Assembly: GCA_004010935.1 (NCBI GenBank)
Contig: CP026511.1
Location: 1,674,001 to 1,738,000 of the forward strand
Length of the DNA: 64,000 nt
Source: Pseudomonadaceae bacterium SI-3
Lineage (GTDB): Bacteria; Pseudomonadota; Gammaproteobacteria; Pseudomonadales; Pseudomonadaceae
Reading direction: 5' to 3'
The notes below the pieces were generated by a model, which was given only the letters and a program-made list of their open reading frames with translations, did not search any database and was not told the origin of the DNA. This document shows, piece after piece, positions 1-8,304 of the stretch; the stretch's first letter is position 1, and each line of letters opens with the position of its first letter. A program made the translations under genes and the position numbers.

Positions 1-26
1 GCTGAGCGCGGTATTTAGCTAATGCA

Positions 27-57
27 CATGACAGCTGGCGGTCGGCCAGCTGTCATG
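27..57 (-). terminator. Hairpin downstream of gdx/sugE
   Basis: A perfect 13-bp inverted repeat with a 5-base loop (arms 27-39 and 45-57) starts six bases past the exporter stop codon. There is no clear U tract on the minus strand, so it may stabilise the 3' end or act as a factor-assisted terminator rather than a classical intrinsic one. Confidence 0.45.
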
Positions 58-62
58 CTGCT

Positions 63-377
63 TCAATGACTGAGCTTCAGGCCAAGCAGCCCGGTGCAAA
101 TCAATAGCACGCTGCCGAGGCGAAACAGGCTCATCGATTCCCCGAACAGGATGATGCCGGCGATCACCGTTCCCACTGCACCGACTCCAGTCCAGACGGC
201 GTAGGCGGTGCCCAGCGGCAAATCCTTCATGGCAAGCCCCAGCAGGCCCAGGCTGGCGGCCATCGCAGCGACAGTAAGCAATGTGGGAAGAGGGCGGGTG
301 AATCCCTCGGTGAACTTCAGCCCAACGGCCCAGCCAATCTCGAACAGACCGGCAAAAAACAGAATGACCCAGGACAT
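63..377 (-). CDS. gdx: Guanidinium exporter, SMR family (Gdx/SugE)
   Basis: 104-residue small multidrug resistance protein of the Gdx (formerly SugE) subclass, an inner-membrane guanidinium/H+ antiporter that works as a dual-topology dimer. Four hydrophobic segments fill the protein. The family glutamate is in the first helix ([12 protein letters not shown], about residue 13), followed by the Gdx signature [14 protein letters not shown] near residues 58-71. I chose the ATG at 377 (protein starts MSW as in E. coli SugE). A GAGG lies 7 bases upstream, whereas a GTG two codons earlier would overlap it. The guanidine-II riboswitch immediately upstream supports guanidinium rather than drugs as the substrate. 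Confidence 0.93.
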   Translation of the reverse strand: MSWVILFFAGLFEIGWAVGLKFTEGFTRPLPTLLTVAAMAASLGLLGLAMKDLPLGTAYAVWTGVGAVGTVIAGIILFGESMSLFRLGSVLLICTGLLGLKLSH

Positions 378-405
378 ACGCACCTCGACAGGACGGTAAT
401 CAGGT

Positions 406-449
406 GGGGCCGTCCCCGGTGAGTGTGTACAGCCTGAGGTCGTCCTCAG
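406..449 (-). promoter_or_regulatory. Guanidine-II riboswitch (mini-ykkC)
   Basis: On the minus strand, between the BASS gene and gdx, there are two short hairpins with ACGR tetraloops, the defining architecture of the guanidine-II (mini-ykkC) class. The first is CTGAGG-ACGA-CCTCAG (449 to 434) and the second is GGGG-ACGG-CCCC (417 to 406). The second hairpin ends about 18 bases before the GAGG ribosome-binding site of gdx. That is consistent with translational control in which guanidinium binding stabilises both hairpins and frees the ribosome-binding site. Loop sequence, spacing and the downstream gene all agree. Confidence 0.9.
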
Positions 450-507
450 CGGGCGTTATTGTCCACAGCGAGCCGGTCCGGGCAAGAGCGCCGGACCGGC
501 GGCCGCG

Positions 508-1452
508 TCAGCCCGCGTCCGGGCCGTCGTCTTTCATCCTCCGATAGACCGTCGCCAGCAGTGCACCGGACAGGTTGTGCCAGACGCTGAACAGCGCGCT
601 GGGCACTGCTGCAAGTGGTGAGAAGTGCGCACTGGCCAGAGCTGCACCGAGGCCCGAGTTCTGCATGCCTACTTCGATCGAAAGGGTTTTGCGCTGCGCC
701 AGAGGCAGGCCGAACAGTCGTCCGACCAGGTAGCCGATGCCGAGGCCAAGGCTGTTGTGCAGCACCACGACCGCCATGATCAACAAACCAGACTCGGCGA
801 TCTTCGCCTGGCTGGCGGCAACCACGGCGGCGACGATGATCACGATGCTGACTACCGAAACCAGCGGCAGGATATCGACAACCTGATGCACCCGGTTGCC
901 CAGCAAACGGCGTGCGATCAGGCCAAGAGCAATAGGCAGTAGAACAATCTGCACGATGGACATGAACAGCGCGCCAAAGTTGACCGGCAGCCAGGCCGAT
1001 GCCAGCAGCCAGATCAAAGCAGGCGTTACCAACGGGGCGAGCAGTGTAGTCACGGCGGTGATTGCGACTGACAGCGCGACGTCACCGCGGGAAAACCAGG
1101 CGATCACGTTCGAGGCGGTACCCCCCGGACAGCAGCCGACGAGAATCACGCCGACAGCGATTTCCGCCGGCAAGCCCAGCAATGTGCAGAGTGCCCAGGC
1201 GAGAGCTGGCATGATCAGAAATTGCGCGCCGACACCCAGCGCGACCCAGAGTGGACGTCGGGCAACTTCAGCGAAATCGGCGGCTTTCAGTGTTAGGCCC
1301 ATGCCGAACATGATCAGCCCCAGCAGGGGCACGATCCAGGCGGTGGCGGGCAGGAACCAGCTGGGCTGGAAGAAGGCAAGAACGGCGAACAGCAGGACCC
1401 AGAGGGCGAAGGTATTGCCGACAAAGCGGCTGAGGGAGGCGAGGGCGCGCAT
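508..1452 (-). CDS. BASS-family (bile acid:Na+ symporter-like) transporter
   Basis: 314-residue polytopic inner-membrane protein with about nine to ten hydrophobic helices. It carries family landmarks: GMGLTLKAADF near residue 52, the polar stretch VGCCPGGTASNVIAW near 105-120, and EVGMQNSGLGAALA near 260-275, which correspond to the crossing-helix and Na+-site regions of bile acid:sodium symporter homologues. Bacterial members of this type carry small organic anions such as pantoate or pyruvate-like acids. The substrate cannot be read from the sequence. It starts at the ATG at 1452. It is upstream of gdx on the same strand, but the riboswitch in between suggests separate control. Confidence 0.85.
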   Translation of the reverse strand: MRALASLSRFVGNTFALWVLLFAVLAFFQPSWFLPATAWIVPLLGLIMFGMGLTLKAADFAEVARRPLWVALGVGAQFLIMPALAWALCTLLGLPAEIAVGVILVGCCPGGTASNVIAWFSRGDVALSVAITAVTTLLAPLVTPALIWLLASAWLPVNFGALFMSIVQIVLLPIALGLIARRLLGNRVHQVVDILPLVSVVSIVIIVAAVVAASQAKIAESGLLIMAVVVLHNSLGLGIGYLVGRLFGLPLAQRKTLSIEVGMQNSGLGAALASAHFSPLAAVPSALFSVWHNLSGALLATVYRRMKDDGPDAG

Positions 1453-1514
1453 CGGACTTACCTTGTAGTTATGGAAGGAGCGCCGTCAGCATCAACTGCC
1501 GGCGCTGAGGCAGT

Positions 1515-2435
1515 TTAGATACCTTGCGGGATCTCCTCTCCACCCAGGGCTTCGAACAGTGCGGGAAGAAACTCTTTAAAGGTCAGCATCATCAGCAGGA
1601 AGCTGGCGTCTTGCTGGCCGAGGTCGTCATCACCTCCGTCCTGTTCGGCCTGGTCCTGCAACAGCTCTTCAAAGCGCAGGCGCTTGATCACCATCTTGTC
1701 ATCAAGCAAGAAGGACAGCTTGTCCTGCCAGCCCAGCGACAGTTGCGTGACCTGCTTGCCGACTTCCAGGTGCTGCTGGATTTCGTCGCTGGTCAGGTCC
1801 TGGCGCTTGCAGCGCACGACGCCGCCGTCTTCATGGGTGTCGCGCAGCTCGCACTCGTCGAGGACGAAGAAGTCGTCCGCGGCTTTCTGCGTCTTGACCC
1901 AGTCGGTCATGGTGGCCGAAGGGGCAATTTTCACGGTCAGCGGGCGAACCGGCAGCGAACCAATGGCTTCACGCAGTGTGGAAAGAAGGTCTTCGGCGCG
2001 CTTGGGGCTGGAAGCGTCGACCAGGATCAGGCCTTGTTCCGGCGCGATGGCGGCGAAGGTGCCGGACTTGCGGATGAAGGCGCGCGGCAGGAAGGCCTGG
2101 ATGATGTCGTCCTTCAACTGTTCGCGCTCTTTCTTGTAGACCTTGCGCATTTGCTCGTTTTCGATCTCGTCGACCTTTTCCTTCAGTGCGTCCTTAACCA
2201 CGCTGCCGGGTAGGATGCGCTCTTCCTTGCGCGTGGAGATCAGCAAGAAGCCCTGGCTGGCATGCACCAGCGGCGCATCTTCGCCTTTGCCAAAGGGGGC
2301 AACGAAACCGTAGGTGCTCAGTTCCTGGCTGGCGCAGGGGCGCGCGGGCTTGGCGGCCAATGCAGCTTCAAGTGTCTCGACATCGAAAGGGACGTTCTGG
2401 GTGAGACGGTAGACGAGCAGGTTGCGAAACCACAT
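1515..2435 (-). CDS. rdgC: Recombination-associated protein RdgC
   Basis: 306 residues, close to the 303 of E. coli RdgC, a nucleoid-associated protein that forms a dimeric ring around duplex DNA and restrains RecA-dependent recombination. The N-terminus [13 protein letters not shown] is the conserved family start, so translation begins at 2435 rather than at the upstream in-frame codons, and a GGAG lies about a dozen bases ahead of it. The protein is acidic, as usual for the family, with a conserved C-terminal region [20 protein letters not shown]. Single gene; the neighbours do not suggest an operon. Confidence 0.95.
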   Translation of the reverse strand: MWFRNLLVYRLTQNVPFDVETLEAALAAKPARPCASQELSTYGFVAPFGKGEDAPLVHASQGFLLISTRKEERILPGSVVKDALKEKVDEIENEQMRKVYKKEREQLKDDIIQAFLPRAFIRKSGTFAAIAPEQGLILVDASSPKRAEDLLSTLREAIGSLPVRPLTVKIAPSATMTDWVKTQKAADDFFVLDECELRDTHEDGGVVRCKRQDLTSDEIQQHLEVGKQVTQLSLGWQDKLSFLLDDKMVIKRLRFEELLQDQAEQDGGDDDLGQQDASFLLMMLTFKEFLPALFEALGGEEIPQGI

Positions 2436-2599
2436 GGCGATTTGAAACTCCGGTAAAAGCAAAGCGCGCATTATTCCCCTCCGGCGAACGCAGGCCAACC
2501 CTGCGCAAGGGCAATGCCGATGGAAACCACAAAAACAGGGCTTAAACAGAGGGTTTCCTAAGTCTTTGTAAGTTCTTCAATTTTTTTTTCAAAAGGGGG

Positions 2600-2628
2600 T
2601 TGCCAAGGTCCAGATCCCTCTCTAGAAT
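2600..2628 (+). promoter_or_regulatory. sigma-70 promoter of the tRNA-Val/tRNA-Asp unit
   Basis: TTGCCA at 2600-2605 and TAGAAT at 2623-2628 are separated by 17 bases, with a GC-rich discriminator just after the -10, as expected for a stringently controlled stable-RNA promoter. It lies 22 bases upstream of tRNA-Val. Confidence 0.7.
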
Positions 2629-2650
2629 GCGCCCCACTTCGAGAGCAAAC

Positions 2651-2726
2651 GGGTGATTAGCTCAGCTGGGAGAGCATCTGCCTTACAAGCAGAGGGTCGG
2701 CGGTTCGATCCCGTCATCACCCACCA
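2651..2726 (+). tRNA. tRNA-Val (anticodon TAC)
   Basis: 76-nt cloverleaf. The acceptor arms GGGTGAT and ATCACCC pair, the anticodon loop CTTACAA gives TAC, the T-loop GGTTCGATCC is present, and the 3' CCA is encoded. It is co-transcribed with tRNA-Asp 13 bases downstream. Confidence 0.97.
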
Positions 2727-2739
2727 CTCGAGGTTTAGC

Positions 2740-2816
2740 GCAGCGGTAGTTCAGTCGGTTAGAATACCGGCCTGTCACGCCGGGGGTCGCGGGTTCGAGT
2801 CCCGTCCGCTGCGCCA
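2740..2816 (+). tRNA. tRNA-Asp (anticodon GTC)
   Basis: 77-nt cloverleaf closely resembling E. coli tRNA-Asp. Acceptor GCAGCGG pairs with CCGCTGC, the anticodon loop CTGTCAC gives GTC, and G plus CCA is encoded at the 3' end. Second gene of the tRNA-Val/tRNA-Asp unit. Confidence 0.97.
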
Positions 2817-2860
2817 TATTTGTCATCAAGGACCACTGAACGCCTTGATGGCCCGAAAAA

Positions 2861-2887
2861 AGCGACCTTAGGGTCGCTTTTTTTTTG
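2861..2887 (+). terminator. Intrinsic terminator after tRNA-Asp
   Basis: Stem AGCGACC/GGTCGCT with a four-base loop, followed by an uninterrupted T run of about nine and preceded by A residues. It closes the tRNA-Val/tRNA-Asp unit. Confidence 0.88.
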
Positions 2888-3049
2888 CCCTCGAATTTCA
2901 CTTCCGCCTGTTTCTCCGTTTCGTGCGGCACTTCTGTACTTTTCACTGTCTTTACCTATTAGCGCGGTGTGCTCGGTAGCCACTGTCCGAGCTCGCTGCT
3001 AAGCTCCGGCAATGTTTTTGCACCACTTCTTGGGTAATAAGGAAACAGA

Positions 3050-3802
3050 ATGAGACCTCAACGTTTGGCGTCGGCGATAGCTCTGGTTGGCCTGGTCCTG
3101 GCGGGCTGTGATTCGGAAACCAGCGCTAAGCTGGAAACGCCAGCGCAGAAAGCCTCCTATGGCATTGGCCTGAACATGGGCAAGAGCCTGGCGCAGGAAG
3201 GCTTGGCTGATCTGGATTCGACGGCCGTCGCGCAAGGCATCGATGATGCCATCGGCAAGAAAGATCAGAAGCTGACCGATGAAGAACTGATGGAAGCCTT
3301 CGCTTATCTGCAGACTCGTGCCGAAGAGCGCATGGTCGAGATGAACAAGGAATCCGTTGCCGCTGGCAAGAAATTCTTGGAAGAGAACGCCAAGCGTGAA
3401 GGCGTTAAGACCACCGAATCTGGCCTGCAATACGAAGTGATCAAAGAGGCCGACGGCGCCCAGCCGGGTCCGGACGATGTCGTCACTGTCCACTACGAAG
3501 GCAGCCTGACTGACGGCACGGTCTTCGATAGCTCGATCAAGCGTGGCACCCCAATCGATCTTCCTGTCAGCGGCGTAATTCCAGGCTGGGTCGAAGGGCT
3601 GCAACTGATGCATGTCGGCGAAAAGTACAAGCTGTATATCCCGAGCGAACTCGCCTATGGCGAGCAGAGCCCGAGCCCGCTGATTCCTGCCAACTCCGTT
3701 CTGGTCTTCGACCTTGAGCTCCTAGGCATCAAGGGTGAAGAGGGCGAGGCGACGCCTCCACCGGAAGCTGTCGAAGAGGCTGTCGAGGCTGCCAAGAAAT
3801 AA
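3050..3802 (+). CDS. FKBP-type peptidyl-prolyl isomerase, lipoprotein (FkpA/Mip-like)
   Basis: 250 residues. It begins with a lipoprotein signal (LVLAGC lipobox, Cys 20), so the mature protein is probably anchored in the envelope. An FKBP_N dimerisation region (residues about 30-125, helical, QKASYGIGLNMGKSL) precedes an FKBP domain (about 130-230). That domain contains VHYEGSLTDGTVFDSS, VIPGWVEGLQLM and IPSELAYGEQ, the usual drug and substrate pocket residues. It would speed proline cis/trans isomerisation and chaperone envelope proteins. The C-terminal tail is low-complexity Glu/Ala/Lys. AAGGA precedes the ATG by six bases. Stands alone, with its own terminator downstream. Confidence 0.93.
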   Translation: MRPQRLASAIALVGLVLAGCDSETSAKLETPAQKASYGIGLNMGKSLAQEGLADLDSTAVAQGIDDAIGKKDQKLTDEELMEAFAYLQTRAEERMVEMNKESVAAGKKFLEENAKREGVKTTESGLQYEVIKEADGAQPGPDDVVTVHYEGSLTDGTVFDSSIKRGTPIDLPVSGVIPGWVEGLQLMHVGEKYKLYIPSELAYGEQSPSPLIPANSVLVFDLELLGIKGEEGEATPPPEAVEEAVEAAKK

Positions 3803-3820
3803 CAAGTCCTTGCGTTCCAA

Positions 3821-3846
3821 ACGCCCCGCATATGCGGGGCGTTTTA
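3821..3846 (+). terminator. Intrinsic terminator after the FKBP gene
   Basis: Stem ACGCCCCGCA/TGCGGGGCGT with a tight loop followed by TTTTAGTTT, 18 bases after the stop codon. Confidence 0.88.
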
Positions 3847-3893
3847 GTTTCCAGTGTCAGCTTTGTGTGAGAATTGGTTCGCCGAGTACGCAT

Positions 3894-3978
3894 TGTAGGA
3901 GCGAGCTTGCTCGCGATCAGTGGTGATGCGGTTCGGCAAACGGCTGTGTTTGGTTCGCCAGCAAGCGAGCTCCTACAG
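3894..3978 (+). repeat. Inverted pair of REP sequences (REPIN-like)
   Basis: A REP palindrome (GTAGGAGCGAGCTTGCTCGC, from 3895) is followed about 55 bases later by an inverted partner (CCAGCAAGCGAGCTCCTAC, ending 3976). This head-to-head pairing is the REPIN arrangement common in pseudomonads, mobilised by RAYT transposases. No RAYT gene is in the window. Confidence 0.8.
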
Positions 3979-4036
3979 ACCGTTGTTGTTGGGGCGTGGG
4001 AGGTTAGCGGCTACAAAGTAAAGCTCGGGCACTGGT

Positions 4037-4500
4037 CTGAGGCTTTGAAGTTGGCTCCGCGACCTTGACTCGACTGCGCAGCAGAACGCGCTTCAGTGCG
4101 GCCCCGAAGGGGTGAGCGAAGCGAATCACCTGGGACAGCGTCCCTGGTGAGAGTCCGACGGAAACAAAAAAGCCCCAGGTTTTCACCTGAGGCTTTGAAG
4201 TTGGCTCCGCGACCTGGGCTCGACTGCGCAGCAGAACGCGCTTCAGCGCGGCCTCGAAGGGGTGAGCGAAGCGAATCACCTGGGACAGGGTCCCTGGTGA
4301 GAGTCCGACGGAAACAAAAAAGCCCCAGATTTTCACCTGAGGCTTTGAAGTTGGCTCCGCGACCTGGACTCGACTGCGCAGCAGAACGCGCTTCAGCGCG
4401 GCCCCGAAGGGGTGAGCGAAGCGAATCACCTGGGACAGGTCCCTGGTGAGAGTCCGACGGAAACAAAAAAAGCCCCAGATTTTCACCTGAGGCTTTGAAG
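4037..4500 (-). repeat. Tandem array of three 150-bp units carrying tRNA-Asn 3' ends
   Basis: The string TTGGCTCCGCGACC recurs at 4051, 4201, 4351 and 4501, so the period is exactly 150 bases. The last occurrence belongs to the intact tRNA-Asn. Each of the three units repeats the 3'-terminal 22 bases of that tRNA gene (T-stem part, acceptor strand, discriminator and CCA), then about 128 bases that include a copy of the tRNA terminator hairpin. Units differ by only a few substitutions and compensating single-base indels. Because 150 is a multiple of three, stop-free frames of 117-179 codons run through the array on both strands. The arrangement resembles the 178-bp repeats downstream of E. coli tyrT. 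Confidence 0.92.
4465..4494 (-). terminator. tRNA-Asn terminator, repeated in each 150-bp unit
   Basis: Minus-strand stem AGCCTCAG/CTGGGGCT (one G-U pair) with an 8-base loop and a T7 tail, just past the mature tRNA-Asn 3' end. Near-identical copies sit at about 4315-4344 and 4165-4194 inside the array, so readthrough would meet serial terminators. Confidence 0.75.
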
Positions 4501-4501
4501 T

Positions 4502-4577
4502 TGGCTCCGCGACCTGGACTCGAACCAGGGACCCAATGATTAACAGTCATTTGCTCTACCGACTGAGCTATCGCGGA
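4502..4577 (-). tRNA. tRNA-Asn (anticodon GTT)
   Basis: 76-nt cloverleaf on the minus strand. Acceptor TCCGCGA pairs with TCGCGGA, the anticodon loop CTGTTAA gives GTT, a T-loop GGTTCGAGTCC is present, and CCA is encoded. Its 3' end is the sequence repeated in the downstream 150-bp array. Confidence 0.97.
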
Positions 4578-4628
4578 ACAGCGGTGCGTATCCTAATGAT
4601 AACTAAGGGGAAGTCAACCCTCGGCAGC

Positions 4629-5825
4629 TCAGAGAACCTGCACGATCGCGTCAGTCACGTGGTCCAGATTGCTGTGGTTCAATGCTGCGGCACAGATGCG
4701 CCCGGTGCCGATCGCATAGACGCCGAACTCGACGCGCAGGCGCTCGACCTGGGCGGCGGTCAGGCCTGAGTAGGAGAACATCCCGCGTTGCTTGGCGACA
4801 AAGCTGAAATCCTGCTTGGCGCCTTTTTCAGCCAGCTGTCGAACCATGGTCAGACGCATGTCCTGGATGCGGGTGCGCATCTCGCCCAGCTCGGTTTCCC
4901 ACATGGCGCGCAGCTCAGGGCTGTTGAGCACAGCAGACACCACGGTCGCGCCATGGGTTGGCGGGTTGGAATAGTTGGTGCGGATCACGCGCTTGATCTG
5001 TGACAGGACTCGGGCCGACTCGTCGCGGTTCTGGGTCACCATCGACAGCGCGCCGACGCGCTCGCCATATAGTGAGAATGACTTGGAGAAGGAGCTCGAT
5101 ACAAAGAAGCTCATGCCTGAGTCGGCGAACAGGCGCACAGCAGCGGCATCCTCCTCGATGTTGTCACCGAAGCCCTGATAGGCGATGTCGATAAACGGCA
5201 CGTGATCATTGGCGCGCAGCACTTCGAGGATCTGCTTCCAGTCCTCCGGCTGCAGGTCGACGCCGGTCGGGTTGTGGCAGCAGGCGTGCAGCACAACGAT
5301 CGAGCGGGGCGGCAGGTTTTTCAGGTCTTCAAGCATGCCGGCGCGGTCGATGCCATGGCTGGCTGCGTCGTAATAGCTATAGTTCTGCACGGGAAAGCCG
5401 GCAGCCTCGAACAGTGCGCGGTGGTTTTCCCAGCTTGGATTGGTGATGGCGACGACCGCATCGGGCAGCATGCGCTTGAGGAAATCCGCGCCGATCTTCA
5501 ACGCGCCAGTGCCGCCCAACGCCTGCGTAGTAACCACGCGGCCATCGGCAACCAGCGACGAGTCGGCACCGAATAGCAAGCCCTGTACAGCCATGTCATA
5601 ACTGGCGATGCCCTCGATGGGCAGATAGCCGCGCGGTGCATTCAGCTCCAGACGCGCCATCTCGGCGGCGGCCACCGCGCGCAGCAGGGGAATTCGGCCT
5701 TCTTCGTTGTAGTAGACGCCCACCCCCAGGTTGACCTTGTTCTGCCGACTGTCGGCATTGAAGGCTTCATTGAGGCCGAGGATCGGATCGCGCGGCGCCA
5801 TTTCGACAGCGGAGAACAAACTCAT
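4629..5825 (-). CDS. Aromatic amino acid aminotransferase (class I, TyrB/AspC family)
   Basis: 398-residue PLP enzyme of the AspC/TyrB family, transferring amino groups between aromatic amino acids or aspartate and 2-oxoglutarate. Visible landmarks are the substrate-loop region NLGVGVYYNEEGRIPLL, NPSWENH, ACCHNPTGVD (Asn binds PLP), DIAYQGFG, and the Schiff-base lysine in SSSFSKSFSLYGERVG near residue 250. The start at 5825 (MSLFSAVEM) matches family length, while the frame is open 72 codons further upstream. It is divergent from uvrB, as in P. aeruginosa PA3139/PA3138. Aromatic preference is inferred from synteny and similarity. Confidence 0.9.
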   Translation of the reverse strand: MSLFSAVEMAPRDPILGLNEAFNADSRQNKVNLGVGVYYNEEGRIPLLRAVAAAEMARLELNAPRGYLPIEGIASYDMAVQGLLFGADSSLVADGRVVTTQALGGTGALKIGADFLKRMLPDAVVAITNPSWENHRALFEAAGFPVQNYSYYDAASHGIDRAGMLEDLKNLPPRSIVVLHACCHNPTGVDLQPEDWKQILEVLRANDHVPFIDIAYQGFGDNIEEDAAAVRLFADSGMSFFVSSSFSKSFSLYGERVGALSMVTQNRDESARVLSQIKRVIRTNYSNPPTHGATVVSAVLNSPELRAMWETELGEMRTRIQDMRLTMVRQLAEKGAKQDFSFVAKQRGMFSYSGLTAAQVERLRVEFGVYAIGTGRICAAALNHSNLDHVTDAIVQVL

Positions 5826-6160
5826 GATGGGGAGGCTCGAAGAGAGGAGGTGACTGATGCAGCACCCTCGCTTCGCGCTGAGGGCGGTGCGCAAACGGGG
5901 CAAGAGTATAACGGGACTGGCCCTGTGCCGCGATATGCTAGGGCGGTTTTTCTGTCGGTTTAAGCCCAGCGGAGGCCGCGAGTTTTCCTGGCTTTGCCTG
6001 CTCGTCGCCCGAGCACTTGATATCGCTGGGCGAGCCCGCATTGAAAGGGGTTGTGGTTGCTGCGCGCCGCGTCGCCAGCAGCACGTTGCACGTCTGGAAA
6101 CATCGCCATAGCGGCTCGAATATTCATTTTCGAGTCGTCTCGCTATCTGAAGAGGTCGAT

Positions 6161-8176
6161 ATGTCGCAGTTCGAATTGGTCACGCGCTTCAAGCCAGCCG
6201 GAGACCAGCCTGAAGCCATTCGGCAGATGATCGAAGGCATCGAGGCCGGCTTGTCGCACCAGACGTTGCTGGGTGTAACGGGGTCGGGCAAGACCTTCAG
6301 CATCGCCAACGTGATCGCCCACGTGCAGCGGCCCACGCTGGTGCTTGCGCCAAACAAGACGCTTGCAGCTCAGCTCTATGGGGAGTTCAAGGCGTTCTTC
6401 CCGAACAACGCGGTTGAGTATTTCGTCTCCTACTACGATTACTACCAGCCGGAAGCCTATGTGCCGTCCTCCGATACCTTCATCGAGAAGGATGCTTCGA
6501 TCAACGATCACATCGAGCAGATGCGGCTGTCGGCGACCAAGGCTTTGCTGGAGCGGTCGGACGCGATCATCGTCACCACTGTTTCGTGCATCTACGGCTT
6601 GGGTAGCCCCGAAACCTACCTGAAGATGGTGCTCCACATCGATCGAGGCGATCGCCTGGACCAGCGCGAGCTGCTGCGCAGACTCACCGGGCTGCAGTAC
6701 ACCCGCAATGAAATGGATTTCGCCCGTGCGACCTTTCGCGTGCGTGGCGATGTGATCGATGTCTATCCGGCCGAATCGGACCTGGAAGCGGTGCGCATCG
6801 AGCTGTTCGATGACGAAGTGGAAAGCCTGTCTGCCTTCGATCCCCTGACCGGCGAGGTAATCCGCAAGCTGCCGCGCTTCACCTTCTATCCCAAGAGCCA
6901 CTACGTGACGCCGCGCGAGACCCTGCTGGATGCCATCGAGAACATCAAGGTGGAGCTCAAGGATCGCCTCGATTACCTGCGCGGTAACAACAAGCTGGTG
7001 GAGGCTCAGCGACTCGAGCAGCGCACCCGTTTCGATCTGGAAATGATCATGGAGCTGGGCTATTGCAACGGCATCGAGAACTACTCGCGCTATTTGTCCG
7101 GGCGCGATTCTGGCGAGGCCCCACCGACGCTTTATGACTACCTGCCAGCCGATGCGCTGTTGGTGATCGACGAGTCCCACGTGAGCGTTCCGCAGGTCGG
7201 TGCCATGTACAAAGGCGACCGCTCACGCAAGGAGACGCTGGTCGAGTACGGCTTCCGTCTGCCATCGGCGCTGGATAACCGGCCGATGCGTTTCGATGAG
7301 TGGGAGGCCATCAGCCCACAGACGATCTTCGTCTCGGCGACGCCTGGACCTTACGAGGCTGAGCATGCGGGGCGAGTGATCGAACAGCTGGTAAGGCCTA
7401 CCGGGCTGGTCGACCCTCAGATCGAGATACGCCCAGCGCTGACGCAGGTCGACGATCTGCTTTCGGAAATCAACAAGTGCGTGGTCAAGGAAGAGCGTGT
7501 GCTGGTCACGACGCTGACCAAGCGGATGGCTGAGGACCTCACCGACTATCTTGGCGATCACGGCGCGCGGGTGCGCTACCTGCACTCGGACATCGATACC
7601 GTGGAGCGGGTCGAGATCATTCGTGATCTGCGCCTGGGCGTGTTCGACGTCCTGGTAGGCATCAACCTGCTGCGTGAGGGCCTGGACATGCCCGAGGTGT
7701 CGCTGGTGGCGATCCTCGATGCGGACAAGGAAGGCTTCCTGCGGTCCGAGCGCTCGCTGATCCAGACCATCGGCCGCGCGGCGCGTAATCTCAACGGCCG
7801 GGCCATTCTGTATGCCGACAGAATAACCGGCTCGATGGAGCGGGCCATCGGCGAAACCGAGCGCCGGCGTAACAAGCAAATCGCCTTCAACGAAGCCAAC
7901 GGCATCGTCCCGCAGGGTGTGTTCAAGGATGTTCAGGACATCCTGGAAGGCGCCACTGTGCCGGGTTCGCGCAGCAAGAAGCGTCGCGGCGAAGCCAAAG
8001 CGGCGGAAGAAGCGGCGCGCTACGAGAACGAACTCCGCTCACCGAGCGAGATCACCAAACGGATTCGCCAGCTGGAAGAAAAGATGCTCGCCTATGCGCG
8101 CGATTTGGAATTCGAAGCCGCCGCGCAGACGCGCGACGAGATCCACAAGCTACGCGAGAGGTTGCTGCAAGTTTGA
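6161..8176 (+). CDS. uvrB: Excinuclease ABC subunit B
   Basis: 671 residues, full length for UvrB, the helicase-like damage-verification subunit of nucleotide excision repair that takes DNA from UvrA and recruits UvrC. It has Walker A GVTGSGKT near residue 41 and the beta-hairpin region [15 protein letters not shown] near 90-105. Further on come the DEAD-like motif VIDESH, helicase motif [11 protein letters not shown], and a C-terminal UvrC-binding UVR motif ([22 protein letters not shown]). The ATG at 6161 has a GAGG 6 bases upstream and gives the conserved start [11 protein letters not shown]. No convincing LexA box was seen in the 335-base divergent region upstream. Confidence 0.97.
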   Translation: MSQFELVTRFKPAGDQPEAIRQMIEGIEAGLSHQTLLGVTGSGKTFSIANVIAHVQRPTLVLAPNKTLAAQLYGEFKAFFPNNAVEYFVSYYDYYQPEAYVPSSDTFIEKDASINDHIEQMRLSATKALLERSDAIIVTTVSCIYGLGSPETYLKMVLHIDRGDRLDQRELLRRLTGLQYTRNEMDFARATFRVRGDVIDVYPAESDLEAVRIELFDDEVESLSAFDPLTGEVIRKLPRFTFYPKSHYVTPRETLLDAIENIKVELKDRLDYLRGNNKLVEAQRLEQRTRFDLEMIMELGYCNGIENYSRYLSGRDSGEAPPTLYDYLPADALLVIDESHVSVPQVGAMYKGDRSRKETLVEYGFRLPSALDNRPMRFDEWEAISPQTIFVSATPGPYEAEHAGRVIEQLVRPTGLVDPQIEIRPALTQVDDLLSEINKCVVKEERVLVTTLTKRMAEDLTDYLGDHGARVRYLHSDIDTVERVEIIRDLRLGVFDVLVGINLLREGLDMPEVSLVAILDADKEGFLRSERSLIQTIGRAARNLNGRAILYADRITGSMERAIGETERRRNKQIAFNEANGIVPQGVFKDVQDILEGATVPGSRSKKRRGEAKAAEEAARYENELRSPSEITKRIRQLEEKMLAYARDLEFEAAAQTRDEIHKLRERLLQV

Positions 8177-8304
8177 TGCTTTCGGTGCGTCGCATCGCGA
8201 CTCGGGCGAATAAATCGCCTCTACATTGCGGGACGCGTAAGACGCTCGGTCCTGTAAGGGCGACTTTTCACCCGTGACGCTTGGCGAAATACCACCTTCC
8301 GGCC

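Noticed and set aside
4037..4500. Possible CRISPR array
   Set aside because: Units are contiguous 150-base repeats without unique spacers, and no cas genes are present; they repeat a tRNA end.
4004..4550. Long minus-strand open frames through the 150-bp array as protein-coding genes
   Set aside because: The frames are open only because the period is a multiple of three. One runs through the tRNA itself, and no ribosome site is seen.
3894..4577. Integrated element using tRNA-Asn as attachment site
   Set aside because: The repeated tRNA 3' ends look like att duplications, but no integrase or element genes lie between them and all units are only 150 bases.
5826..6160. LexA (SOS) box upstream of uvrB
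   Set aside because: No CTGT-N8-ACAG match; the nearest sequence (CTGTCGGTTTAAGCCCAG) has a wrong right half.
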